From an uncultured Aquimarina sp. (GTDB taxonomy: Bacteria; Bacteroidota; Bacteroidia; Flavobacteriales; Flavobacteriaceae), in contig CANMMM010000008.1 of assembly GCA_947498935.1 (NCBI GenBank), positions 141,077 to 205,076 on the forward strand: DNA of 64,000 bases, given 5' to 3'. The notes below the pieces were generated by a model. It was not told where the DNA came from and ran no database searches. It saw only the letters and a list, made by a program, of their open reading frames with translations. Positions within the stretch are counted from its first letter, which is position 1. Each line of letters starts with the position of its first letter. Made by a program: the position numbers and the translations under genes. Positions 46,407 to 53,943 of this stretch are shown in pieces.

Positions 46407-47717
46407 CTATATTTTTTCTTCGAGTACCTCTCGCATGGCCTTAGCCTTTAGTAGGCATTCTTCATACTCCTTATCAGGATCTGATTTGGCAGTAATGGCG
46501 CTCCCTACAGTAAAGGAAACATACTCCTTTGCTTGATTGTACAAAATACTACGAATCACTACATTAAAATCAAAATCTCCTGTAGGCGTAAAATAGCCTA
46601 CAGCACCACTATACAGTCCCCTTTTAGACACCTCTAATTCTTCAATGATTTGCATCGCAGAAATTTTAGGAGCTCCTGTCATACTTCCCATAGGAAATGT
46701 AGTTTTAAGTACCGCTACGGGAGTCGTATCAGCAGCCACCTCTGCAACTACTGTAGATATCATTTGGTGTACCTGTTTAAACGAATAAATCTTACATAAC
46801 TCCTCTACTCGTACACTGCCTTTAGTGGCTGTTTTAGACAGATCATTGCGTACTAAATCTACGATCATTACATTCTCTGAGCGTTCTTTTGGATCCTTAC
46901 TCAATGTGGTCTTCAAGGCAGTGTCTTGTGCTTCATCTACAGCCCGCTTAGCAGTTCCCTTTATGGGCTGTGATAGGATCTTAGTACCTTCTTTACGCAA
47001 ATAACGCTCTGGTGATGCTGATAGTAAATAATGCGTCCCAAATCGCAAAAAAGTTGCAAAAGGAGGTGTAGAAATTTTATTTAGATGCACATACGTTTCC
47101 AAAGGAGCAATACAACTATTCGTAGCATAAAATTCCTGACAGAAGTTTGCTTCGTATATAGCCCCTCGTTGGATATAGCCTAGCATACGCTGTACTTTTT
47201 CTTTGTATGCATCTTTAGTCATCCTCAGACGCACTTTTACTTTTTCGCAGGGATCTTGTTGCTCTCGCATCTGTATGGTATCAGAAAAACGAGTAATACT
47301 CGTATAATCCTCCTCACATTCATCATCTACCATTCTCAGGTAGTGCATTTCTAGCTGATCTCCTTTTAAAAGCAATAATTTTTTAGGCTGAAAAAAAAAC
47401 AATTCAGGAAATGCTACATGATCTGCATTTTCAGATACCAATCGTTCTGTATCATTTTTTAAATCATAGGATAAATAGCCAAACATCCAATCCTTGGTCT
47501 GTTCTTGATACTCCTGCAACGCATCAAAAGCACCATAATGATCTGTTTTGAGTACCGTAAATGCATCTACAGCCAGTAGTGCATCGTAACTTGTGTACTG
47601 CTGTGGATATTCATTAGAATCTAACCAAATGACCTCTTCGAATTGTTGAGACCACTGCAATAGCTTATTTTTAAAAGCAATAGGGTGATCGATTGTATAT
47701 GTTTGTATGCTACGCAC
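46407..47717 (-). CDS. pabB: Aminodeoxychorismate synthase component I
   Basis: Converts chorismate and ammonia to 4-amino-4-deoxychorismate for folate. A 436-residue chorismate-binding enzyme. GAIYEANFCQEFYA, SASPERYL, and QPIKGTAKR (the PIKGT lysine is typical of PabB and separates it from TrpE) are followed by ERSENVMIVDLVRNDL, KQVHQMISTV, PMGSMTGAPKISAMQIIEELE and GAVGYFTPTGDFDFNVVIR. The start is GTG; no ATG lies nearby. The flavin reductase-like gene ends 5 bp before it on the same strand. No glutaminase subunit (PabA) or lyase (PabC) is in the window. Confidence 0.94.
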   Translation of the reverse strand: MRSIQTYTIDHPIAFKNKLLQWSQQFEEVIWLDSNEYPQQYTSYDALLAVDAFTVLKTDHYGAFDALQEYQEQTKDWMFGYLSYDLKNDTERLVSENADHVAFPELFFFQPKKLLLLKGDQLEMHYLRMVDDECEEDYTSITRFSDTIQMREQQDPCEKVKVRLRMTKDAYKEKVQRMLGYIQRGAIYEANFCQEFYATNSCIAPLETYVHLNKISTPPFATFLRFGTHYLLSASPERYLRKEGTKILSQPIKGTAKRAVDEAQDTALKTTLSKDPKERSENVMIVDLVRNDLSKTATKGSVRVEELCKIYSFKQVHQMISTVVAEVAADTTPVAVLKTTFPMGSMTGAPKISAMQIIEELEVSKRGLYSGAVGYFTPTGDFDFNVVIRSILYNQAKEYVSFTVGSAITAKSDPDKEYEECLLKAKAMREVLEEKI

Positions 47718-47722
47718 AGAAA

Positions 47723-48262
47723 TTATTTAATTTGCTGAGCAAAAGTAGTTAGAACTTCTTGTAATCCCAATAATAAGCCAGCATCCGTGATCGTTTTTTC
47801 TTCCTGCGAAAAATTCGTGTAAAAAGAAGGTAGACTATAATCGGCTACAATTTCGCCACCGAATCTTGGCAGCACCTCTTTTGCATAGGTAAGTGCTCCC
47901 AATCCACCACGCTTGCCAGGTGAGGTACTAACTACTAATAGCTGTTTTTCTTCTAGAAATTTACGTTCCAATCGAGACAACCAGTCCATCGTATTCTTAA
48001 AAAAAGCACTCCAACTACCATTATGTTCATTGACTCCTATGATCAACGCATCGGCCTCCTGTATTTTTTGATACAATGCCCTTAGCATATCAGGAAAACC
48101 ATTTATCTTTTCCTCATCCTCACTATACATAGGCACAGGATATGCCGTCAATCGTAGTACCTCTACACTTTCATCTTGGAATTGATTCGCTATACAACTC
48201 ACCAATTCATGATGAATCGAAGTACTACTATTAGATCCTGCAAATGCTATTATTTTTTTCAT
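47723..48262 (-). CDS. NADPH-dependent FMN reductase family protein
   Basis: A 179-residue flavodoxin-fold oxidoreductase. The N-terminal FMN phosphate loop is IAFAGSNSSTSIHHELV; GVNEHNGSWSAFFKNTMDWLSR is the isoalloxazine-side loop and VVSTSPGKRGGLGAL the second. It probably reduces FMN or quinone-type compounds with NAD(P)H in the cytoplasm; the substrate is not determined. It is first in an operon with pabB (5-bp spacing), a link that looks positional rather than metabolic. Confidence 0.85.
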   Translation of the reverse strand: MKKIIAFAGSNSSTSIHHELVSCIANQFQDESVEVLRLTAYPVPMYSEDEEKINGFPDMLRALYQKIQEADALIIGVNEHNGSWSAFFKNTMDWLSRLERKFLEEKQLLVVSTSPGKRGGLGALTYAKEVLPRFGGEIVADYSLPSFYTNFSQEEKTITDAGLLLGLQEVLTTFAQQIK

Positions 48263-48299
48263 CTATCTGTCTTATTATAACTATTATGTTGTATGCTAT

Positions 48300-48461
48300 A
48301 AAATAATTTAAACTGTTTTGATTTCAGCGAACATTGCAAGATTTTCTGATCAAACAAAGTGATTTTTTTGTTGCATAGCAGCGCTCGAAAACTCAAAAAT
48401 CACAAAATTTAGGGGCAAAAGATCGTTTTTATAGCAAATCGAAAAAAGTTTAAACCACTTC
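48300..48461 (-). mobile_element. Family B element, copy B8 (full length, 162 bp, reverse orientation)
   Basis: Read on the minus strand it starts GAAGTGGTTTAAACTTTTTT and runs through TTGCTATAAAAACGATC, TTTCGAGCGCTGCTATGCAA and CATTGTTT-like sequence; the far end (AAAATAATTTAAAC on plus) has three changes. TAT flanks both sides (3-bp duplication). It lies between the start of the flavin reductase gene and the helicase. Confidence 0.85.
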
Positions 48462-48528
48462 TATGAATTATATCGCACTGGTGTGCCTCCAAAAGTAACT
48501 AAAATCAAAAACAGTCACAAAATAAGAC

Positions 48529-48536
48529 TACCTTTG
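48529..48536 (+). promoter_or_regulatory. -7 element of the DEAD-box helicase gene
   Basis: TACCTTTG, followed by CA, is an exact TAnnTTTG match. It lies inside the longest possible reading frame (from the GTG at 48483) but 22 bp before the TTG at 48558, so it argues for the shorter protein. Confidence 0.6.
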
Positions 48537-48557
48537 CACTACCAAAGTAAGATCAAA

Positions 48558-49916
48558 TTGACATTTAGAGATTTAAATTTAAGTACACAGCTCCTCAATG
48601 CATTAGACGATATGGAGTTTAGCGTGCCTACGGCGATACAAGAACAAGCATTTTCAGTAGTCATGTCTGGAAAAGATGTAGTAGGAATAGCGCAAACGGG
48701 AACAGGAAAAACCTATGCATACATGCTACCCATACTGCGTATGCTCAAATACTCTGTACAACAAAATCCCAGAGTATTGGTCTTAGTACCGACCAGAGAA
48801 CTCGTAGTGCAAGTAGTGGACGAAATCCATAAACTATCCAGCTATATCAATGTACGCATAGCAGGTGTGTATGGAGGGACTAATATCAATACCCAAAAAC
48901 AAGTCGTATCCCAAGGTTTAGACATCATCGTAGCGACGCCAGGTAGGTTATACGACTTAGCGGTAAGTAGAGCACTACAGCTCAAATCCATCCAAAAAGT
49001 AGTGATCGATGAAGTAGACGTTATGTTAGATTTAGGATTTAGACATCAATTGATCAATATCTTTGACATTTTACCCAAACAACGACAGAACATCATGTTC
49101 TCTGCTACCATGACAGATGATGTAGATCACATGATCAATGATACATTTACCAACCCTACACGCATCTCTGTAGCCAAAAGCGGAACTCCATTAGAGAACA
49201 TACAACAATATGGATATAAAGTTCCTAATTTTTATACCAAGGTACACCTATTAGAAGCGTTATTAGCAGACGCAGACACTTTTCATAAAACATTAGTATT
49301 CGTAGGCTATAAAAAAATTGCAGATCGATTATTCGAAGCGTTAGAAGAACGTTTTAGAGACGAAGTCTGTATCATACATTCCAATAAGACGCAGAATTAT
49401 AGACTAAGAAGTATCGAAGACTTTCGGAATGGTATACACCGAATCCTTATTGCCACCGATGTCATGGCCCGTGGATTGGATATAGAAAATGTAAGTCAAG
49501 TAATCAATTTAGACACTCCCGAATATCCCGAAAACTACATGCACCGTATCGGTAGAACAGGGCGTGCCGAGAAAAAAGGAGTTTCCTATGTGCTTACTAC
49601 CGAAAAAGAGCAACCCTACCTAGAAGATATCGAACAGTTAATGGAAATGCGCATTGAGCAATTACCATTACCCGACACGGTAGAGATCTCTGATCAACTC
49701 ACTCCAGAAGAACAACCCAAAATAAAGGAAATTTACAACCCACATAAACGTCCTAATGACGAAACTGTAGGCCCTGCTTTCCATGAAAAATCTACAAAAA
49801 ATAAAAAAGTAAATCTCGGAGGAAAATACAAACGTGAGATCAAGAAAAAATATAAAAAGCCAAAAACTAAAGGTGATAAAACCTATAACCTAAAACATAA
49901 GAAGAAGAAAAAATAA
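48558..49916 (+). CDS. DEAD/DEVD-box ATP-dependent RNA helicase
   Basis: A 452-residue RNA helicase. Starting at the TTG that gives (M)TFRDLNLSTQLLNAL, as in related flavobacterial helicases, the Q motif is at residues 3-28. Walker A is AQTGTGKT (45-52), then PTRELVVQV, GGTN and TPGRL. Motif II reads DEVD rather than DEAD (VVIDEVDVMLDLGF), followed by SAT. The second RecA lobe has VFVGYKKIADRLF, ATDVMARGLDI and HRIGRTGR. The tail from about 395 is very basic (KKKYKKPKTKGDK) and would bind RNA. It functions in RNA remodelling or ribosome assembly (family knowledge). A terminator follows immediately. Confidence 0.93.
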   Translation: MTFRDLNLSTQLLNALDDMEFSVPTAIQEQAFSVVMSGKDVVGIAQTGTGKTYAYMLPILRMLKYSVQQNPRVLVLVPTRELVVQVVDEIHKLSSYINVRIAGVYGGTNINTQKQVVSQGLDIIVATPGRLYDLAVSRALQLKSIQKVVIDEVDVMLDLGFRHQLINIFDILPKQRQNIMFSATMTDDVDHMINDTFTNPTRISVAKSGTPLENIQQYGYKVPNFYTKVHLLEALLADADTFHKTLVFVGYKKIADRLFEALEERFRDEVCIIHSNKTQNYRLRSIEDFRNGIHRILIATDVMARGLDIENVSQVINLDTPEYPENYMHRIGRTGRAEKKGVSYVLTTEKEQPYLEDIEQLMEMRIEQLPLPDTVEISDQLTPEEQPKIKEIYNPHKRPNDETVGPAFHEKSTKNKKVNLGGKYKREIKKKYKKPKTKGDKTYNLKHKKKKK

Positions 49917-49947
49917 AAAAACCACTGCTAATCAGCAGTGGTTTTTT
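49916..49947 (+). terminator. Intrinsic terminator of the helicase gene
   Basis: AAAAACCACTGCT/AGCAGTGGTTTTT with an AATC loop, starting at the stop codon. Symmetric A/T flanks. Confidence 0.9.
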
Positions 49948-50420
49948 CGTTTACATTAAGTTAGCCTATTTAGGGTATGTATGACAGAAATGTATCTGTA
50001 GTAAAAATAATGACGATAATTTTACTACCTCTTATAGATAAGTCACATTCCTAAAAAACTATTATTTATATATACTATTGACTTTAAAAAATAATTGCTG
50101 GTCGTAAAGGCCGTTCACAAACAATCAATTATCTATAATCCAAATATATACACATTTTAAATAGCATATTACTCCTATTTTATAAACGGTGTTATTTATT
50201 GTATAAATGGTAGTTCATATTGTATAAACGTCATTTTTAGCATATGAATTATACAAGTATCGTATTGCTTTTTTACTCATTTACATTTCATTTCTATACT
50301 AAAAATCCCAATTTTGTATACAGAATATCCATAGTATCATCACTACATACACTAATGTAGCACCTATCTTATCTTATTAATCATAAGACTCCTATAAAAA
50401 AACAAGTGTTTCTTTTTTTA
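49948..50420. other. Intergenic region between helicase terminator and TetR promoter
   Basis: About 470 bp without a coding frame. It contains three direct repeats listed separately (50181-50243); the rest is AT-rich with no family A or B copy. Confidence 0.5.
50181..50243 (-). promoter_or_regulatory. Three direct repeats at 21-bp spacing, LytTR-box-like
   Basis: On the plus strand TATAAACGGT, TATAAATGGT and TATAAACGTC start at 50181, 50202 and 50223, an exact 21-bp period; TATTG precedes the second and third. Read on the minus strand they are ACCGTTTAT, ACCATTTAT and GACGTTTAT. The first fits the reported LytTR consensus [TA][AC][CA]GTTN[AG][TG] completely and the others differ at one position, with the expected 12-bp spacers. 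Confidence 0.5.
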
Positions 50421-50422
50421 TT

Positions 50423-50443
50423 CTAAACAATTGCTTAGATTTG
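50423..50443 (+). promoter_or_regulatory. TetR gene promoter and operator
   Basis: CTAAACAATTGCTTAG (50423-50438) is a near-perfect palindrome (CTAARCAATTGYTTAG). It overlaps the start of TAGATTTG (50436-50443), an exact TAnnTTTG -7 element 17 bp before the ATG. The related CTAAACAATCGCTAAG precedes the next gene. Confidence 0.65.
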
Positions 50444-50460
50444 TATAATACTTACTAATA

Positions 50461-51033
50461 ATGCCACGAAAAAAAGAATATCAAAAAGACGAAGTAACAG
50501 AAAAAGCCATGCAGCTATTTTGGAAAAATGGCATTTCTAATACCTCTATGCGTTTACTCGAAAAGCAAATGGGTATTAATCAGTTTTCAATTTATGCTTG
50601 TTTTGGAGATAAAAAAGGGCTTGCACTCGAAGCTATGAGATGCTATAAAGATAAAATCACCCAATCACTATTAGAACCACTACGCCAATCTACCGACGGA
50701 AAAGAAGCTATCAAAAAATACTGTGTTGATTTTTTAGGATTTTCTTCCTCTAATGGAATACACAAAGGGTGTTTCTTGACCAATACTATTGACGAATATG
50801 GTGCGGAAGTAGATGAATTATTAAAACAAGAAATGCTCGAATATGTAGACAATCTAAAAGAAGTATTGACCGAAAAAATCCATCAAGCTACATCCCATAC
50901 ATTAGATAATACGACAGTTGCACACTACGTCAATTACATATTTATCTCCTTACAAGGGTTATCCGTTTCTTCTCAATTTATGAAAAAACAAGAACTAATA
51001 AACTTTATCGATATGATGCTACAAAAAATATAA
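50461..51033 (+). CDS. TetR/AcrR-family transcriptional regulator
   Basis: A 190-residue repressor. N-terminal HTH: EVTEKAMQLFWKNGISNTSMRLLEKQMGINQFSIYACFGDKKGLALEAM (residues about 11-59). The C-terminal ligand domain has FLGFSSSNGIHKGCFLTNTIDEYGAEVDE, common in the TetR group that controls small oxidoreductase or AhpD-like genes. The palindrome overlapping its own -7 element implies autorepression, and the same word 51 bp before the next start codon implies that the AhpD-like gene is its target. The ligand is unknown. Confidence 0.88.
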   Translation: MPRKKEYQKDEVTEKAMQLFWKNGISNTSMRLLEKQMGINQFSIYACFGDKKGLALEAMRCYKDKITQSLLEPLRQSTDGKEAIKKYCVDFLGFSSSNGIHKGCFLTNTIDEYGAEVDELLKQEMLEYVDNLKEVLTEKIHQATSHTLDNTTVAHYVNYIFISLQGLSVSSQFMKKQELINFIDMMLQKI

Positions 51034-51050
51034 TTTTTTTACCCCTATTT

Positions 51051-51066
51051 CTAAACAATCGCTAAG
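51051..51066 (+). promoter_or_regulatory. Second TetR-type operator, upstream of the AhpD-like gene
   Basis: CTAAACAATCGCTAAG differs from the site before tetR at 2 of 16 positions and sits within an extended TTTCT...AGAAA context. Confidence 0.55.
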
Positions 51067-51116
51067 AAATTGATTCTCTTTAATTACATATATAACATAT
51101 TCTAAAACAATTCATC

Positions 51117-51686
51117 ATGAACAAATTATCAATGCAACTACACACCACCGAAAGCGCTTCTCCTACTTGCAGTACTATTTTAGAAAACGCACAAAAAGGA
51201 TTAGGGTTCATCCCTAACATGTATGCAGGTATGGCCAATAATACTGCACTATTAGATGGCTATATCAATAGTTACAAATCTTTTAGAGAAAATTCTGGTT
51301 TTACGCCACAAGAGCAAGAAGTCATTTTTCTATCCATTGCTGTACAAAACGGATGCACCTACTGTGCAGCTGCACACAGTTTTGTAGCAGACAATATGTC
51401 TAATGTACCTACAGAAATTACAGATGCCATTAGAAATAGTACTCCTATTCCAGATGCAAAACTCAGTGCTTTAAGTACCTTTACACAACTGATGGTAGAA
51501 AAACGAGGCAACCCCAATCCAACCGATATTAGTACCTTTTTAGAAGCTGGTTTTACAGAAGAAAACGTACTAGGCATTATCGCAGGGATTGGTATCAAAA
51601 CATTTAGCAATTACTTTAATCATGTATTTGACACACCACTAGACGATGTATTCAAAACTCGTAAGTGGGAGCCCGTAGCTGTTTAA
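51117..51686 (+). CDS. Carboxymuconolactone decarboxylase/AhpD-like protein
   Basis: A 189-residue all-helical protein of the peroxidase-related CMD family. The redox motif EVIFLSIAVQNGCTYCAAAHSFVA contains CxxC (CTYC) and the His used in the AhpD proton relay. This suggests an alkylhydroperoxidase or disulfide-reductase type activity on a small electrophile or peroxide; the substrate is not known. The conserved N-terminal segment GLGFIPNMYAGMANNTALLDGYI is typical of this subgroup. It is 83 bp downstream of tetR, with its own copy of the TetR operator in between, and ends in a perfect 15-bp hairpin. Confidence 0.85.
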   Translation: MNKLSMQLHTTESASPTCSTILENAQKGLGFIPNMYAGMANNTALLDGYINSYKSFRENSGFTPQEQEVIFLSIAVQNGCTYCAAAHSFVADNMSNVPTEITDAIRNSTPIPDAKLSALSTFTQLMVEKRGNPNPTDISTFLEAGFTEENVLGIIAGIGIKTFSNYFNHVFDTPLDDVFKTRKWEPVAV

Positions 51687-51718
51687 ATAGAGACTACACA
51701 AACATCATTTTATACCCA

Positions 51719-51758
51719 AAAGAAAATCATAGCTTTCAGACAGGCTATGATTTTCTTT
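51719..51758 (+). terminator. Intrinsic terminator of the AhpD-like gene
   Basis: AAAGAAAATCATAGC/GCTATGATTTTCTTT, 15 bp perfect, 10-nt loop. Family A copy A8 begins 7 bp later. Confidence 0.88.
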
Positions 51759-51765
51759 CGTATTT

Positions 51766-51857
51766 GGGCGTTACCACAAGGGTCGGGCTATCCATTGTAA
51801 TTCCTCGCTCCTCCTAAAGGTCGGCGCTGTGGGATTTCCATTACTATCCCTAACGCA
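51766..51857 (+). repeat. Family A repeat, copy A8 (subfamily 2)
   Basis: GGGCGTTACCACAAGGGTCG then GGCTATCCAT at the left; AATTCCTCGC, CTCCTAAAGGTCGG and GCTGTGGGATTTCC in the centre; CTATCCCTAACGCA at the right. It is 80 bp after the AhpD-like stop and co-oriented with it. Confidence 0.92.
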
Positions 51858-51980
51858 GTAAAAAAACTACTAGTATTTTAGCATCTACTTCTTAATATCA
51901 TGAGTTCAATTAGTGAGCCATACATACTCGTACTATTAACATAAAGCTTACATTAGCCATACATAAATTTAGTGACACCT

Positions 51981-53753
51981 ATGAGATCCTACCAACAGAC
52001 GACTACTTCCACTTCTAAAAAACCTAAAATCACCATTAGAAAGGCATTTACCACCATCATTTGGCCAAAACGAAATCTTGTCTTTTTAGGATTGTTACTC
52101 ATTATTATCAATCGGATTTCTGGATTAATACTACCTTGGAAAAGCAAAAGCTTACTGGATGAAGTTGTTCCTAGCCGTGATGTATCACAGCTATATGAAT
52201 TAGTGATCATCGTCAGTCTAGCGATCCTAGTACAGGCCAGTAGTTCTTTTCTACTGACTCGTATCCTCAGCGTACAAGCACAATACCTCATCGCACAATT
52301 ACGTGCCGATGTACAGAAAAAAGTACTTTCATTACCAATCAGTTTTTTTGACAATACGAAATCAGGAGCCCTAGTCTCTAGAATCATGAACGATGTAGAA
52401 GGAGTACGTAATCTAATAGGTACAGGGTTAGTACAATTAATAGGAGGTATTTTTACGGCTGTAGTATCTGTCATTCTACTGATCCGTATTCATTTATGGA
52501 TGACACTCTTTGTACTAATCCCCATTACCCTATTTGGATTCATAGCCCTAAAGGCATTTACCTATATTCGTCCCATTTTTAGAAACCGAGGAAAGATCAA
52601 TGCCGAAGTTACAGGCAGACTTACAGAAACATTAGCAGGTATCAGAGTGATCAAAGGATTTGGAGCAGAAGAACAAGAACATCGTATTTTTGAAAAAGGG
52701 GTCGATAAGCTATTTAAGAATATCAAAAAAAGCCTTACAGCTACCGCCCTCATGACTAGCTCCGCCACCTTCCTCCTAGCAGGTATTGCTTCTACAGGTA
52801 TTATGGGTATTGGCGGCTACTATATGATGCAGGGTACCATGACCGCAGGAGATTTTCTATCCTTTACGATGTATCTAGCATTTATGATTGCTCCCATCGT
52901 ACAGATGAGCAATATCGGTAGCCAACTCACAGAAGCACTAGCAGGACTAGACCGAACAGAAGAGCTCATGAACACACCACCAGAAGCAGACCCTGAAAAA
53001 AGAACCGTACAACTCACCGAATTAAAAGGAGACATCCTATTCGATCAAGTATCTTTTGCCTACGAAGAAGATAAAGAAGTGCTACATGATATTAGTTTTA
53101 GAGCTGCCCCTGGCACTGTTACCGCATTAGTAGGAAGCTCTGGATCTGGAAAATCTACCATTGCAGGCTTAGCAGCATCCTTTCTAAACACAGCATCAGG
53201 CACCATTACGATTGATCAGCATGACATTAATACAGTAAATTTAAGTAGCTACCGAAATTATCTCGGAGTCGTACTACAAGATGAGTTTTTATTCGAAGGT
53301 ACGATCCGAGAAAACATCCTGTTCCCTAAACCAAATGCCACTGAAACAGAATTGCTAGAAGCAGTAACAGCTGCCTATGTAAATGAATTTACCGACCAAT
53401 TCGAAAAAGGTTTAGACACCCTTATTGGCGAACGAGGTGTTAAACTATCAGGAGGACAACGACAGCGAATCGCTATTGCCAGAGCATTAGTAGCCAATCC
53501 CAAAATCATCATCTTAGATGAAGCTACTTCTAATTTAGACACTGAAAGCGAAGCACTGATACAAAAAAGTCTCGATCAACTAATGAAAGGAAGAACCACT
53601 TTTGTCATTGCACATCGATTAAGTACGATCAAAAAAGCAGACCAGATATTAGTTATAGAGTCTGGTAGTATAAAAGAACAGGGAACACATGAGCAATTGA
53701 TTGCTAAAAAAGGTAGGTATTTCGAATTATTCACTTACCAAGCTAAGATTTAA
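51981..53753 (+). CDS. MsbA/MDR-type ABC exporter (fused membrane and ATPase domains)
   Basis: A 590-residue half-transporter working as a homodimer in the inner membrane. Six TM helices (about 30-310, starting RNLVFLGLLLIIINRISG) precede the ATPase: Walker A VGSSGSGKST, Q-loop LQDEFLFEGTIRENI, signature LSGGQRQR, Walker B IIILDEATSNLD, H-loop IAHRLST. Family members flip lipids or export drugs; nothing identifies the substrate. I use the ATG at 51981; a GTG nine bases upstream is possible. It is monocistronic: the gene before ends in a terminator and A8, the one after starts 190 bp later. Confidence 0.9.
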   Translation: MRSYQQTTTSTSKKPKITIRKAFTTIIWPKRNLVFLGLLLIIINRISGLILPWKSKSLLDEVVPSRDVSQLYELVIIVSLAILVQASSSFLLTRILSVQAQYLIAQLRADVQKKVLSLPISFFDNTKSGALVSRIMNDVEGVRNLIGTGLVQLIGGIFTAVVSVILLIRIHLWMTLFVLIPITLFGFIALKAFTYIRPIFRNRGKINAEVTGRLTETLAGIRVIKGFGAEEQEHRIFEKGVDKLFKNIKKSLTATALMTSSATFLLAGIASTGIMGIGGYYMMQGTMTAGDFLSFTMYLAFMIAPIVQMSNIGSQLTEALAGLDRTEELMNTPPEADPEKRTVQLTELKGDILFDQVSFAYEEDKEVLHDISFRAAPGTVTALVGSSGSGKSTIAGLAASFLNTASGTITIDQHDINTVNLSSYRNYLGVVLQDEFLFEGTIRENILFPKPNATETELLEAVTAAYVNEFTDQFEKGLDTLIGERGVKLSGGQRQRIAIARALVANPKIIILDEATSNLDTESEALIQKSLDQLMKGRTTFVIAHRLSTIKKADQILVIESGSIKEQGTHEQLIAKKGRYFELFTYQAKI

Positions 53754-53943
53754 CGTTTAGTTAACCTGATTTATGCTTTTTTTAATTCCACACATAACCT
53801 ATTAAAAACAAACAACTTAAACTCCTCTTAATCGTTGTAGTTACTGTTTTACCTTACTTTTTATACTTAGTTAAATACTATTTACGAAAAACACTAGTTA
53901 TCATCATTAGAATAAACAAAATAACATTTTAAACTCAAATCTT

